A DNA stretch of 64,000 nt, taken from contig LJZQ01000010.1 of assembly GCA_001314845.1 (NCBI GenBank), forward strand, positions 1-64,000, read 5' to 3'. The stretch's first letter is position 1; the number at the start of each line of letters is the position of its first letter. The notes beneath the pieces are model-generated. The model did not search any database and was not told the origin of the DNA. It worked only from the letters and a program-made list of their open reading frames with translations. Below, piece by piece: positions 1 to 8,759 of the stretch. This DNA is from Marinobacter excellens HL-55. Lineage in GTDB: Bacteria > Pseudomonadota > Gammaproteobacteria > Pseudomonadales > Oleiphilaceae. The position numbers were made by a program, and so were the translations under genes.

Positions 1-1
1 G

Positions 2-139
2 GGCAACAATGCTCACAAAGAGGCCGAATGTAGAGCTGCAGTCTCAAACCGCTTCGGAATCAAATGGCGTTGCTTGACCACAGGGGGAGTCCATGTAGCT
101 GAGCTTAGCGGCGACCTTGTAATGGAGGCGGAGCCGCAA
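2..139 (+). CDS. partial ORF of unknown function at window edge
   Basis: An open frame runs in from the left edge without a start and stops at a TGA at 137-139. Its last codons lie in the conserved attC stem, so the end of the protein is cassette-recombination sequence. No family is recognised. It points opposite to every other cassette gene here, so it may be a reversed cassette gene or chance. Kept because the frame is open up to the attC site and the reverse strand offers only a 16-codon alternative. Confidence 0.3.
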
Positions 140-191
140 TGAAAAGGGCGTCCGGCGGCCATCGGCCGCGCACTACAGCGACTTGTTAAAA
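103..191 (-). repeat. attC-like recombination site 1
   Basis: Lies just 3' of the gene at 195-500. The boundary nearest that gene is a GTTAAAA core box (plus strand 185-191). The distal box GCTTAGC is degenerate. The middle holds the block aatggaggcg-agccgcaatg shared with the site at 1783-1866, and a GGCGTCCGG stem seen in most of the other sites. It is the weakest of the seven sites. Confidence 0.55.
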
Positions 192-194
192 ATT

Positions 195-500
195 CTACCG
201 TGGTTGCATCGCTGCAGCAGACTTTACCAAAGGATAAATTTGCATTGCTGCATCCTTTGGAATGCCCGAGTTTATAAGAAGCGCTGGAACCATTGATGCG
301 ACGTGGTTGGCTTGCTTTTGATACCGCGCGTGTTCTTGAAATATTGACTGAATCTCGACAGGATCAAAGTCCTCTCTGCTAGTCAGGTACTCGCAAATTT
401 CCGCCGCACACTTCCTATTTAAAGGATCACTATTTCGGGAGCCATTAATCACGCCATACAGCACGACCAAAAGAACTATCCCTCCGATTACGAACCACAT
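195..500 (-). CDS. small membrane-anchored cassette protein, unknown function
   Basis: Encodes 101 residues. The first 18 or so are strongly hydrophobic (FVIGGIVLLVVLYGVI) and look like one membrane anchor or uncleaved signal, followed by a soluble mostly charged tail. GGGAGGAAG sits 2-3 bases before the ATG, a strong ribosome site that supports this start. The TAG stop lies 3 bases from an attC core box, as expected of an integron cassette. No family is recognised. Confidence 0.7.
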   Translation of the reverse strand: MWFVIGGIVLLVVLYGVINGSRNSDPLNRKCAAEICEYLTSREDFDPVEIQSIFQEHARYQKQANHVASMVPALLINSGIPKDAAMQIYPLVKSAAAMQPR

Positions 501-519
501 GGCTTCCTCCCATTTGTAT

Positions 520-591
520 TTTTAACGTTAAAGCTGTGCGGCGCAAACGAAGCGCAGCGTAGTTTGCGTCCGAACGAGCGACTTGTTATGC
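520..591 (-). repeat. attC-like recombination site 2
   Basis: A 72-bp site directly 3' of the gene at 586-927, whose TAA stop lies in the core box (GTTATGC on the plus strand, 585-591). The opposite box is TTTTAAC at 520-526. Between them is an imperfect hairpin, gcgcaaacgaa...tttgcgtc, followed by the GCGTCCG block common to this array. Confidence 0.8.
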
Positions 592-927
592 ATTGAGCAA
601 CTCTTCGTCATACCAGACGTCTTCATGATTTTTGCCATCAATTAAAAACCTGTAACCAGGAGGAAGATCAAGATATTCCTCTACTTCAGGCAAATGCTCA
701 GTAATATGCTCTACGTGCAGAGGTGAGAAAAAGTCTTCTGCTTGTGACATTTCCTCGCCGCACCAAATATACCAACCATTAGTTCCATTTTCTTCTTTGT
801 GGCGTAAGCCATTTATCGGAACTTTGCCAATTGTTTCTATTGCGATTCCTAGTTTTGACCCAGCTTCAGGTTTTACCGGCTCAACACCTTTCCATTTGCA
901 GACTGTTTGATCCCGTTTGAGCTTCAT
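586..927 (-). CDS. Imm33/DUF2185-like immunity-type protein in a cassette
   Basis: A 113-residue acidic soluble protein. The central and C-terminal part (NGWYIWCGEE, then FFSPLHVEH, LPPGYRFLIDG and DVWYDEELL) resembles the DUF2185/Imm33-like family, whose members are often annotated as toxin-immunity proteins. No toxin is seen beside it, so the immunity role is only a family-based guess. There is no clear Shine-Dalgarno: the ATG follows the attC boundary by about a dozen bases, so expression probably depends on read-through from upstream cassettes. Its stop overlaps the attC core box. Confidence 0.75.
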   Translation of the reverse strand: MKLKRDQTVCKWKGVEPVKPEAGSKLGIAIETIGKVPINGLRHKEENGTNGWYIWCGEEMSQAEDFFSPLHVEHITEHLPEVEEYLDLPPGYRFLIDGKNHEDVWYDEELLNA

Positions 928-937
928 CTTTTAATAT

Positions 938-1028
938 GCATAACGCTGATGGTAACCGGCGCCGGAGCGCAGCGGAGGGAACCAAAAGCGGTACGCTTTT
1001 GGCGTCCGGTTGACCGCCTTGTTAATGG
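938..1028 (-). repeat. attC-like recombination site 3
   Basis: Core boxes ATAAC (940-944, GTTATGC read on the minus strand) and GTTAATG (1021-1027) enclose two nested stems. The outer stem is ggtaaccgg/ccggttgacc and the inner one is accaaaagc/gcttttgg. The GGCGTCCGG block is present. Confidence 0.8.
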
Positions 1029-1032
1029 CCGT

Positions 1033-1218
1033 TCACCACCGTGGTTGAGCTTGGCAACCCAGGCCGCATGCCCTCTCCCGGACAGCTTGCACCAACTCGA
1101 CGAATGGCGAAAGGAACCAGAACGCAAAAGCTACCGGCCCGATTACCGTTTGAGACGGACGACCCCATGACTGGGGCACGCCATAAATACCAGTGCCGCT
1201 GACCATCCTGGCAACCAA
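1033..1218 (-). CDS. candidate small cassette ORF, unknown function
   Basis: An open frame of about 60 codons fills the space between attC sites 3 and 4 and ends 5 bases before site 3, where a cassette gene should end. The centre (IGPVAFAFWFLSPFVELV) could be one membrane helix. The start is unclear: TTG at 1218, or the ATG at 1206. No Shine-Dalgarno and no family are recognised, so this may be a non-coding cassette. Confidence 0.35.
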   Translation of the reverse strand: MVARMVSGTGIYGVPQSWGRPSQTVIGPVAFAFWFLSPFVELVQAVRERACGLGCQAQPRW

Positions 1219-1331
1219 ATCAGACAGCGAATTTTCCGGCCTTGGCCATCACCGGAATGAACGGGCTTTGCAACCAACCCCGATGCCAAGGCCTTTGCAC
1301 CGCACCAACCTAAAGCTCACTGGCGCCTGGC

Positions 1332-1418
1332 CGTTAACGCCGGCCATAAGCGGCGCCCTGTCAAGGGCGTCCGGTGGAGGGCCATCGGCCCGGAACAGAC
1401 TTAATGGCATTGTTAAAC
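1332..1418 (-). repeat. attC-like recombination site 4
   Basis: Core boxes GTTAAC (1333-1338) and GTTAAAC (1412-1418; GTTTAAC on the minus strand, a perfect RYYYAAC box). Between them are the stem gcgccct/agggcgt, the GGCGTCCGG block and a gggcc/ggccc stem. The stop of the 1413-1766 gene lies inside the box. Confidence 0.85.
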
Positions 1419-1766
1419 CTGTTGCTGACCATCGCCAGGCAGAACAATTGGAACGCTAAATTTTATCCGTGAATGGCTTGAGGTTTCCCCGTGCGACGCT
1501 CCCTGGGAGCCCGCTCCAAAGGAGCCTAGAAATACCCCAATTGAGCCTTTGGTATCCTTTGAGTCAGCCTGGGTGAGAGCAACATCAAATTCCACCAATG
1601 TCACGGTCCTTCCTTGCCCGTCGGTCAGGATCTTATTGTCTTTGGTGTAGCCATACACCTTATCAGAACCAGCACTTGCACCGTATTCAGCCAAACCATC
1701 ACGAGCTTCCGCTACGCCGGCAGCGATTTCAGTAATTGCGTTTTTGACAAACTCCTGGACGTTCAA
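1413..1766 (-). CDS. small cassette protein resembling trypco2-type proteins
   Basis: About 117 residues. The N-terminal helix (NVQEFVKNAITEIAAGVAEA), a central FDVALT strand, a Gly/Ser-rich stretch and the closing IKFSVPIVLP match the pattern of small proteins annotated as trypsin-co-occurring (trypco2) or hypothetical; this is from memory and tentative. No ATG is available. GGGAG lies 7 bases before a TTG at 1764-1766, which is therefore chosen; another TTG at 1770-1772 is too close to the ribosome site. The TAA stop is part of the attC core box. Confidence 0.65.
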   Translation of the reverse strand: MNVQEFVKNAITEIAAGVAEARDGLAEYGASAGSDKVYGYTKDNKILTDGQGRTVTLVEFDVALTQADSKDTKGSIGVFLGSFGAGSQGASHGETSSHSRIKFSVPIVLPGDGQQQV

Positions 1767-1782
1767 TGGCAAACTCCCTTTG

Positions 1783-1866
1783 GTTTAACGCCCGCAGCAT
1801 GCGCGGCTTTGGAATGGAGGCGAAGCCGCAATGGAAAAGACGTCGCCGTGCCTGCGATTGTTAAGG
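1783..1866 (-). repeat. attC-like recombination site 5
   Basis: Core boxes GTTTAAC (1783-1789) and GTTAAGG (1860-1866). The arms gcccgcagca/tgcctgcg pair beside them, and the middle block aatggaggcg-agccgcaatg is shared with site 1. It lies 3' of the lipoprotein gene, whose TAA is in the box. Confidence 0.85.
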
Positions 1867-2397
1867 CCTCGATATAGTGAAAGTGTCGCGCTGGTCTTTT
1901 AGGTTGCTGATAACTATGAACTTAAACGGTACTTTGATTGGTTGGCGAAGGTCTATCGCGTCAATATTCCACCAAAAACCAATTCCGCCGGAGTACGATG
2001 TTGGTACCTCAGCAATCTGATCTTTACCCTTTCTCCGGTACACTTCTTCACCATCTTTGAAAAGAACATATTCCAGCCATTCAGTGTTTGCCGCCTCTAC
2101 CGTTGTGGCCTCGTAGTGAACGAAGATCCTCCCACCCTCGGGGATTCTATCCAAGGCATCCTGCAGTTCGGACTCCGATGCCATTCGATTTTCCATTTGC
2201 GTTCTGATTTCATTCTCCAGCAGTTCTGGATCGCGGTACTCAATGTGGACCCCGCCCCCATAAATTTTTCTCTCATGCTCAATCGCATACCCGTTCCCCT
2301 CATTAACGGGCAACCCCGCCATCTTGTCGAGTGCAGCGCACCCGGATAGCGTAAGCAAAATCGTCAGAGCTAATAAATATCTACTTTTGTTCAGCAT
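1861..2397 (-). CDS. lipoprotein of unknown function (cassette gene)
   Basis: Encodes 178 residues with a classic lipoprotein signal: a basic start (MLNKSRYLL), a hydrophobic core and the lipobox LSGC with Cys at residue 20. The mature protein should be anchored to a membrane. It is rich in acidic and aromatic residues and includes GGGVHIEYRDPELLENEI and a C-terminal KVPFKFIVIS strand. No domain is recognised. A GGGA precedes the ATG. The stop codon overlaps attC site 5. Confidence 0.75.
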   Translation of the reverse strand: MLNKSRYLLALTILLTLSGCAALDKMAGLPVNEGNGYAIEHERKIYGGGVHIEYRDPELLENEIRTQMENRMASESELQDALDRIPEGGRIFVHYEATTVEAANTEWLEYVLFKDGEEVYRRKGKDQIAEVPTSYSGGIGFWWNIDAIDLRQPIKVPFKFIVISNLKDQRDTFTISRP

Positions 2398-2427
2398 GAT
2401 CCCTACTCTTTATTTTGACTTCGATGG

Positions 2428-2505
2428 CTTTAACGCTGAGCGCACCGGTGGCCTTTACAGAGCGAAGCGGCGTAAAGGCCGTCCGAGTGACGCGGCTGGT
2501 TAGGG
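2428..2505 (-). repeat. attC-like recombination site 6
   Basis: Core boxes CTTTAAC (2428-2434) and GTTAGGG (2499-2505). A strong inner stem, ggcctttac/gtaaaggcc, is followed by GTCCG. It lies immediately 3' of the RHH-RAMA gene. Confidence 0.85.
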
Positions 2506-2507
2506 CT

Positions 2508-3005
2508 TCACTCCAGTCCAAGATCCTTCAGCGTGAGCTCGTTGACATTTTTTCGCTGTCTAAATGTGTCGATTTGAACCCACGAGTTGGTTTCGGCGTC
2601 GTAATACTCCCAAAACTCCCACCCGTTTGTGCTTGAGGCAGAACCTTTCGCACCAGCTAGCTTCTTCGCGTGAATCCCGGCAGAGGATGGGTTATCAAAA
2701 ACTTCACCGTCAAACTCAATACCTTCTGAAGTGATTTTAGCATCAAATTTAAATGCTTTATTGCCACCTCTCGGTTTGTACGTCGCACGAAGGTTTCCGA
2801 AAGGAATCGTGGCACCACGGAATGAGGCAAACCCCTTTTCATCGGTCGGTGCTTCTGGCTTTGCCCCCTCTTGCTCTGGCCTCAAGGCTTGTTCAATCAA
2901 TCTCTTAATTACGCTACTCGGGGTATCGACAAATGGTTTTGCCAAACGCTGCAGCGCTTCGAATACATCTCTATCCAACTCAATGCTTACGGTCTTAGCT
3001 GACAT
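2508..3005 (-). CDS. RHH-type DNA-binding protein with C-terminal RAMA-like domain
   Basis: Encodes 165 residues. The N-terminus (SAKTVSIELDRDVFEALQRL, then PSSVIKRLIEQAL) has the strand-helix-helix pattern of ribbon-helix-helix DNA-binding proteins. After a Lys/Pro/Glu linker, residues of about 75-150 (GIEFDGEVFDNPSSAG, STNGWEFWEYYD) match the RAMA domain, usually found with restriction-modification and modification-sensing proteins. The start at 3005 is chosen over the longer frame because GGAGGG lies 5 bases before it. A perfect 9-bp-arm palindrome (3026-3046) lies just upstream, suggesting self-repression. The stop is at attC site 6. The target is unknown. Confidence 0.75.
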   Translation of the reverse strand: MSAKTVSIELDRDVFEALQRLAKPFVDTPSSVIKRLIEQALRPEQEGAKPEAPTDEKGFASFRGATIPFGNLRATYKPRGGNKAFKFDAKITSEGIEFDGEVFDNPSSAGIHAKKLAGAKGSASSTNGWEFWEYYDAETNSWVQIDTFRQRKNVNELTLKDLGLE

Positions 3006-3025
3006 GACAACCCTCCACTCCAGAT

Positions 3026-3046
3026 AAACTATAGTTACTATAGTTT
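3026..3046 (-). promoter_or_regulatory. candidate operator of the RHH-RAMA gene
   Basis: AAACTATAG-tta-CTATAGTTT is a perfect inverted repeat. The same bases also read as two head-to-tail copies of ACTATAGTT (3028-3036, 3037-3045). It lies 21-41 bases before the start codon and contains a TATAGT -10-like hexamer on the minus strand. RHH proteins commonly bind such tandem short palindromes. Binding is inferred. Confidence 0.6.
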
Positions 3047-3075
3047 GCTCCAAGCAAAAGGCAAGAGTCTTTTTG

Positions 3076-3162
3076 CCCTAACGCCAATGATAAGCGGCGC
3101 CCGTCTAGGGCGTCCGGTGGACGGCCGCCAGGCCGGGAACGAACTTAATTGACTTGTTAAGA
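3076..3162 (-). repeat. attC-like recombination site 7
   Basis: Core boxes CCCTAAC (3076-3082) and GTTAAGA (3156-3162). The inner stem gcgccc/gggcgt is followed by GGCGTCCGG and a second stem, acggcc/ggccgt-like. The stop of the 3157-3408 gene lies in the box. Confidence 0.85.
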
Positions 3163-3408
3163 GTAGCGGCCTCGTTTTAGCTGGCGCACATACGGGTCGC
3201 TCTCTTGGGCGTATCCACCGAAATCAGGCCTTTTTGGGAAAAACCAATGCTCACCATCCCAGTCGAAATCATGGGTTGTAGGCTTTTTCGGATTGAATAC
3301 CACAATCCCTGTTCCAAATGGCGAGCCCTCTTCGTAGACATGAGTGACGACACAGTCATTGCCGCTAACCTTGATCCACTCACCAGGTTTTACTGAGGGT
3401 TTATCCAT
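3157..3408 (-). CDS. small cassette protein, unknown function
   Basis: Encodes 83 residues, soluble. The middle is GTGIVVFNPKKPTTHDFDWDG followed by HWFFPKRPDFGGY and a basic tail, LKRGRYS. No family with a known function is recognised. AGAGGT precedes the ATG. The 5' leader carries GTTAAGA (minus strand, 3416-3422), a lone core-type box, so this is the first cassette of the array in reading order. Confidence 0.65.
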   Translation of the reverse strand: MDKPSVKPGEWIKVSGNDCVVTHVYEEGSPFGTGIVVFNPKKPTTHDFDWDGEHWFFPKRPDFGGYAQESDPYVRQLKRGRYS

Positions 3409-3699
3409 AACTACCTCTTAACAGTTAATTATACGAACGAGTTCGTATATCCCGCATTCGTATAACTCCAACCTAAGCGCCCCTAAAGTTTTCATCTTTT
3501 ACAACAAAAACATAAAATTAGAGGCACCCACCACGGCTACCGCCGGAGTTATACGCCTTGTGTCGAGCCACCCCTACTCACCCAAACGGGCGTATAACTC
3601 CGCCCTACCTTTTCCTTCTTTTCAACCTTATCAGAAGGTTACAAATATTTCTCATGCATTTTCCGGAGTTTTGCGAACGCGTTCGTATAACTCCGGATC
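3409..3699. repeat. gene-free stretch with clustered palindromes, upstream end of cassette array
   Basis: No gene is seen. Four exact copies of CGTATAACTCC lie at 3459-3469, 3545-3555 (inverted), 3591-3601 and 3684-3694. A near-perfect 34-bp palindrome fills 3663-3696 (15 of 17 pairs), and ATACGAAC-ga-GTTCGTAT lies at 3431-3448. The pairs 3459/3555 and 3545/3601 form long inverted repeats. GTATAAC and GTTATAC resemble attC core boxes, so these may be cassette sites that lost their genes. No integrase gene or remnant was recognised. Confidence 0.6.
3428..3456 (-). promoter_or_regulatory. possible promoter of the first cassette
   Basis: On the minus strand a perfect TATAAT (plus 3428-3433) stands about 20 bases before the first cassette's ATG. 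Its upstream side is overlapped by the palindrome ATACGAAC-ga-GTTCGTAT, so binding there could control it. The -35 region is poor. Confidence 0.35.
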
Positions 3700-4473
3700 T
3701 CAGGCTTCTGTCCGTTGCAGCGCCTGGCCTAGGGATCGGAAATAGGCAAGGAAGGCCCGGTTTATGGCGTCCCGCTGCAGCCCCTGTGGATAAAGCCCCA
3801 GTATGGCTTCTTCCGTCTCTTTGGTGCCGTTCACCAGAAAGGCGTTTTTAACGGGGGCGTCTTGTGCAAAGGCTTCAAAGGCTCTGGCACAAAGTTCTTC
3901 GGGGCGGCTGAAGTAATGCACACCGGCTGCTTTGTCGGCCTTTGCCGATTGCCGGAACAGGTCGCTGGGCTGGTCGCCGGCACTGTCCAGAAGGACGGCG
4001 CGGTAGCAGGCTTGCAGTCGTTCGTTCAGGGGATGAGCGATGGCGTCTTCACGAGTCAGCCAGAGTGTGGAGCCAAACTCGCCTTTGCCGGTGCTGGGGA
4101 ACAGCTTGTCGGCAATGTAGTGGTCAAACGCGTGAAACCACTCATGGGCAATGCTGCCGGGGCCGGCGTTTTTGGCCAGGGCAAAGCTGCGGGTGGCGGG
4201 GGTATAGTGGGCGGATACGCCGGGCCGGCCGCCGATGCCGTATTGCAGGGCCAGGCTGCCGCGCAGGGAGATCAGGCTTTCGGTGCCGCCAAGGATCGTC
4301 ATCAGGTCGCACAGTGCGTCGTAAAACAAGGCGGCGCTGCGCTGTTTTTCCGGTTCGGTTACCCAACGGCCAATTTCCATCGTGCGAAACTCAAAACGGC
4401 GGCGTACATCCAGAAATGTCACCGGGGCACCGGCTCTGTGTTCCGGGCCCCGGCGGTAGAACGTTTTAGGCAT
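3700..4473 (-). CDS. CLCA_X family protein, putative zinc metalloprotease
   Basis: Encodes 257 residues. It matches the gammaproteobacterial CLCA_X family: opening MPKTFYRRGPEHRAG, the central motif AHEWFHAFDHY (an HExxH zinc-protease signature, about residue 130), and RPEELCARAFEAF towards the C-terminus. Similar sequence is found in the LPD1 large-polyvalent-protein-associated domain. The start at 4473 is preferred to an in-frame ATG 30 bases upstream because it gives the family's usual N-terminus. Function is unknown; no signal peptide is seen. It borders the integron array, and its stop is next to a 34-bp palindrome. Confidence 0.75.
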   Translation of the reverse strand: MPKTFYRRGPEHRAGAPVTFLDVRRRFEFRTMEIGRWVTEPEKQRSAALFYDALCDLMTILGGTESLISLRGSLALQYGIGGRPGVSAHYTPATRSFALAKNAGPGSIAHEWFHAFDHYIADKLFPSTGKGEFGSTLWLTREDAIAHPLNERLQACYRAVLLDSAGDQPSDLFRQSAKADKAAGVHYFSRPEELCARAFEAFAQDAPVKNAFLVNGTKETEEAILGLYPQGLQRDAINRAFLAYFRSLGQALQRTEA

Positions 4474-4483
4474 GCGCCCTATG

Positions 4484-5542
4484 TTACCACTCCAGCTGCG
4501 CACCGGTCTGGTATTCGATCACCCGGGTTTCAAAGAAGTTTTTCTCTTTGCGCATGGTGGCCTGCTCGTCCAGCCAGGGCGAGACGTTTTTGGCCCCGGG
4601 GAACGGCTCTTCCAGGCCGACGGTTCTGGCCCGGCGGTTGGCCACAAAGCGGAACTGTTCGATGTGATATTCCGCTGAGTAGCCCAGGATGGGGTCGCGC
4701 AGGATGTAGTTGGCGTAGGCGGTTTCGGCGGCCTCACACTCGTCCCACATTTCACGCACGGCTTTGGGATCAAAGGTGATGTTCTCTTCCTCCAGGATCT
4801 GGTTGACCACTTTCAGGCCAAAGGAGAAGTGCATGGCTTCATCCCGCAGGATGTACTGGAACTGCTCACCGGTGCCGCGCATCAGGCCCCGGCGCTGTAG
4901 TGCAAAGATCGGGCTGAAGCCGTTGTAGAACCAGCAGCCTTCAAACACGGCGGCGAAGAACAGGTAAGACATGATGAATTCCTGCAGGTCGTCTTTGTTG
5001 CGCAGGTTCATGTCTGAGCGCATGGCGGCGTCCAGCCGCCGGTTCGCCAGCTGGATTTTGGCGTTGATCTCCGGCACCACACGGTAGCGGTTGTAGATTT
5101 CGCTCTGGTCCAGGTTGAGGGTTTCGATGCAGTGCTGGTAGGTCCAGGTGTGCAGGGCTTCCTCGTACACCTGGCGGGCCTGGTAGATTTGCAGCTCGGG
5201 CGCGCTCATTTTCTCCATCACCGCTAGGCCGATGTTGCGCATCGCCAGGATGTCGGAGGTGGTGAGGTAAGCCAGTACGTTCTCGTACACGTGCTTTTCC
5301 GCCGGGTTCAGGCGGTGGTGGTAGTCGTGGACGTCCTGGGCCATGTTGACGTCCAGCGGGGTCCAGTGGTTTTTGTTGGCATTCATGAAGTACTCCCACG
5401 CCCAGGGGTACTTGAACGGTGCCAATTGGTTGATGTCGGTGTTGCCGTTGATCACGCGCTTGTCGTCAACGTTCACCGGCGCTGGGCCGGCCGTCGCGGT
5501 CGGCTTGGTTTCGGTTTTTGGTTCGTCGTCCCAATCAAGCAT
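4484..5542 (-). CDS. nrdB: ribonucleotide reductase class Ia, beta subunit
   Basis: Encodes 352 residues. It holds the di-iron/tyrosyl-radical cofactor that NrdA needs to reduce ribonucleotides. Visible iron ligands are Asp97, Glu128 and His131 (EEALH) and the later FEGCW and RDEAMHF motifs. Tyr135, four residues after His131 as in the family, is the likely radical site. The C-terminus carries the acidic/aromatic tail that docks on NrdA. The start is MLDWDD at 5542, with GGAGG 7 bases before it. It lies 28 bases after nrdA, presumably in one transcript. Confidence 0.95.
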   Translation of the reverse strand: MLDWDDEPKTETKPTATAGPAPVNVDDKRVINGNTDINQLAPFKYPWAWEYFMNANKNHWTPLDVNMAQDVHDYHHRLNPAEKHVYENVLAYLTTSDILAMRNIGLAVMEKMSAPELQIYQARQVYEEALHTWTYQHCIETLNLDQSEIYNRYRVVPEINAKIQLANRRLDAAMRSDMNLRNKDDLQEFIMSYLFFAAVFEGCWFYNGFSPIFALQRRGLMRGTGEQFQYILRDEAMHFSFGLKVVNQILEEENITFDPKAVREMWDECEAAETAYANYILRDPILGYSAEYHIEQFRFVANRRARTVGLEEPFPGAKNVSPWLDEQATMRKEKNFFETRVIEYQTGAQLEW

Positions 5543-5570
5543 GGTTAGGCCTCCAAAATTAAGTAAGTGG

Positions 5571-8333
<2,763 letters not shown>

Positions 8334-8459
8334 TGTGTTCTCCTGAAGTCGCGTCAGATTCCATATAGCCTTCGCGAATGCAGGAGCACACCGTGCCCGT
8401 AGCCCGGGCAGGGATAACCGATCTGCTCACCTTAGGTCGCGAAGGTGCAGTGCTGTTTC

Positions 8460-8625
8460 CTCGGCAGGTCTTCGGACTCAGGGGCGTGAACCTGTTGGTT
8501 CGGCCTTGCGTGGCGACTTCCCGGCGACTGCCAGTGTCTTGATGCCACGCTTGTTCCCCAATACCGCTGCGCGTCAGTTCCGGATTCTCACCGGATTCCC
8601 GACTACCCTATGTGGTTCGATGATC
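8460..8625 (-). ncRNA. cobalamin (B12) riboswitch upstream of nrdA
   Basis: Read on the minus strand, the region has the conserved order GGGAATCCGGTG-AGAATCCGG-AACTG, GCGCAGCGGTAT, CACTGGCAGTCGCCGGGAAG, and finally the B12 box AGTCCGAAGACCTGCC (plus 8463-8478), which fits the known consensus completely. The element ends about 125 bases before the nrdA ATG and points the same way. Binding of adenosylcobalamin would be expected to lower nrdAB expression, as reported for class I reductase genes in Streptomyces. Confidence 0.93.
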
Positions 8626-8634
8626 AGAGAATGA

Positions 8635-8650
8635 TCACAACATATGGTAG
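8635..8650 (-). promoter_or_regulatory. NrdR-box-like site, proximal
   Basis: Plus-strand TCACAACATATGGTAG. The core ACAACATATGG resembles half of the NrdR box consensus (ACACWATATATWGTGT). Its centre is 32 bp, three helical turns, from the second site, which is the spacing known for NrdR box pairs. It lies between the predicted start of transcription and the riboswitch. Confidence 0.55.
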
Positions 8651-8666
8651 TCAACCAAGGATTTCG

Positions 8667-8682
8667 TCACTATATACGGAGT
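8667..8682 (-). promoter_or_regulatory. NrdR-box-like site, distal, over the -10 element
   Basis: The minus-strand sequence ACTCCGTATATAGTGA matches the NrdR box consensus at about 12 of 16 positions and overlaps the predicted -10 TATAGT, where a repressor would block polymerase. Confidence 0.65.
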
Positions 8683-8697
8683 TAAAATCGGTGACAA
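8669..8697 (-). promoter_or_regulatory. predicted sigma-70 promoter of nrdAB
   Basis: On the minus strand, TTGTCA (plus 8692-8697), a 17-base spacer and TATAGT (plus 8669-8674). The transcript would begin near 8662 and include the full riboswitch. Confidence 0.6.
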
Positions 8698-8759
8698 GGC
8701 ACTTTCGGTATAGTGTCATGTCTGAAGGTGAATACTCAGTTCAGCAACGGGAGCTCACG

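Larger units (their letters stand above)
8334..8759. other. long divergent intergenic region, nrdA control region
   Basis: 426 bases without a gene, holding (right to left on the minus strand) the nrd promoter, two NrdR-like boxes, the cobalamin riboswitch and an expression platform. In the platform, CCTTCGCGA just after the riboswitch is complementary to TCGCGAAGG near 8365-8375. A small GCCCG...CGGGC hairpin lies between them. No run of T typical of an intrinsic terminator is seen, so control of translation or Rho-dependent control is more likely. Confidence 0.7.

Noticed and set aside
907..1170. Plus-strand frame across attC site 3
   Set aside because: It runs through the recombination site and opposes every neighbouring cassette gene; no start signal.
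2415..2636. Plus-strand frame across attC site 6
   Set aside because: It spans an attC site and overlaps the end of the RHH-RAMA gene on the other strand.
3420..3700. Integron integrase gene or remnant
   Set aside because: No tyrosine-recombinase motifs in any frame; only short repeats are seen.
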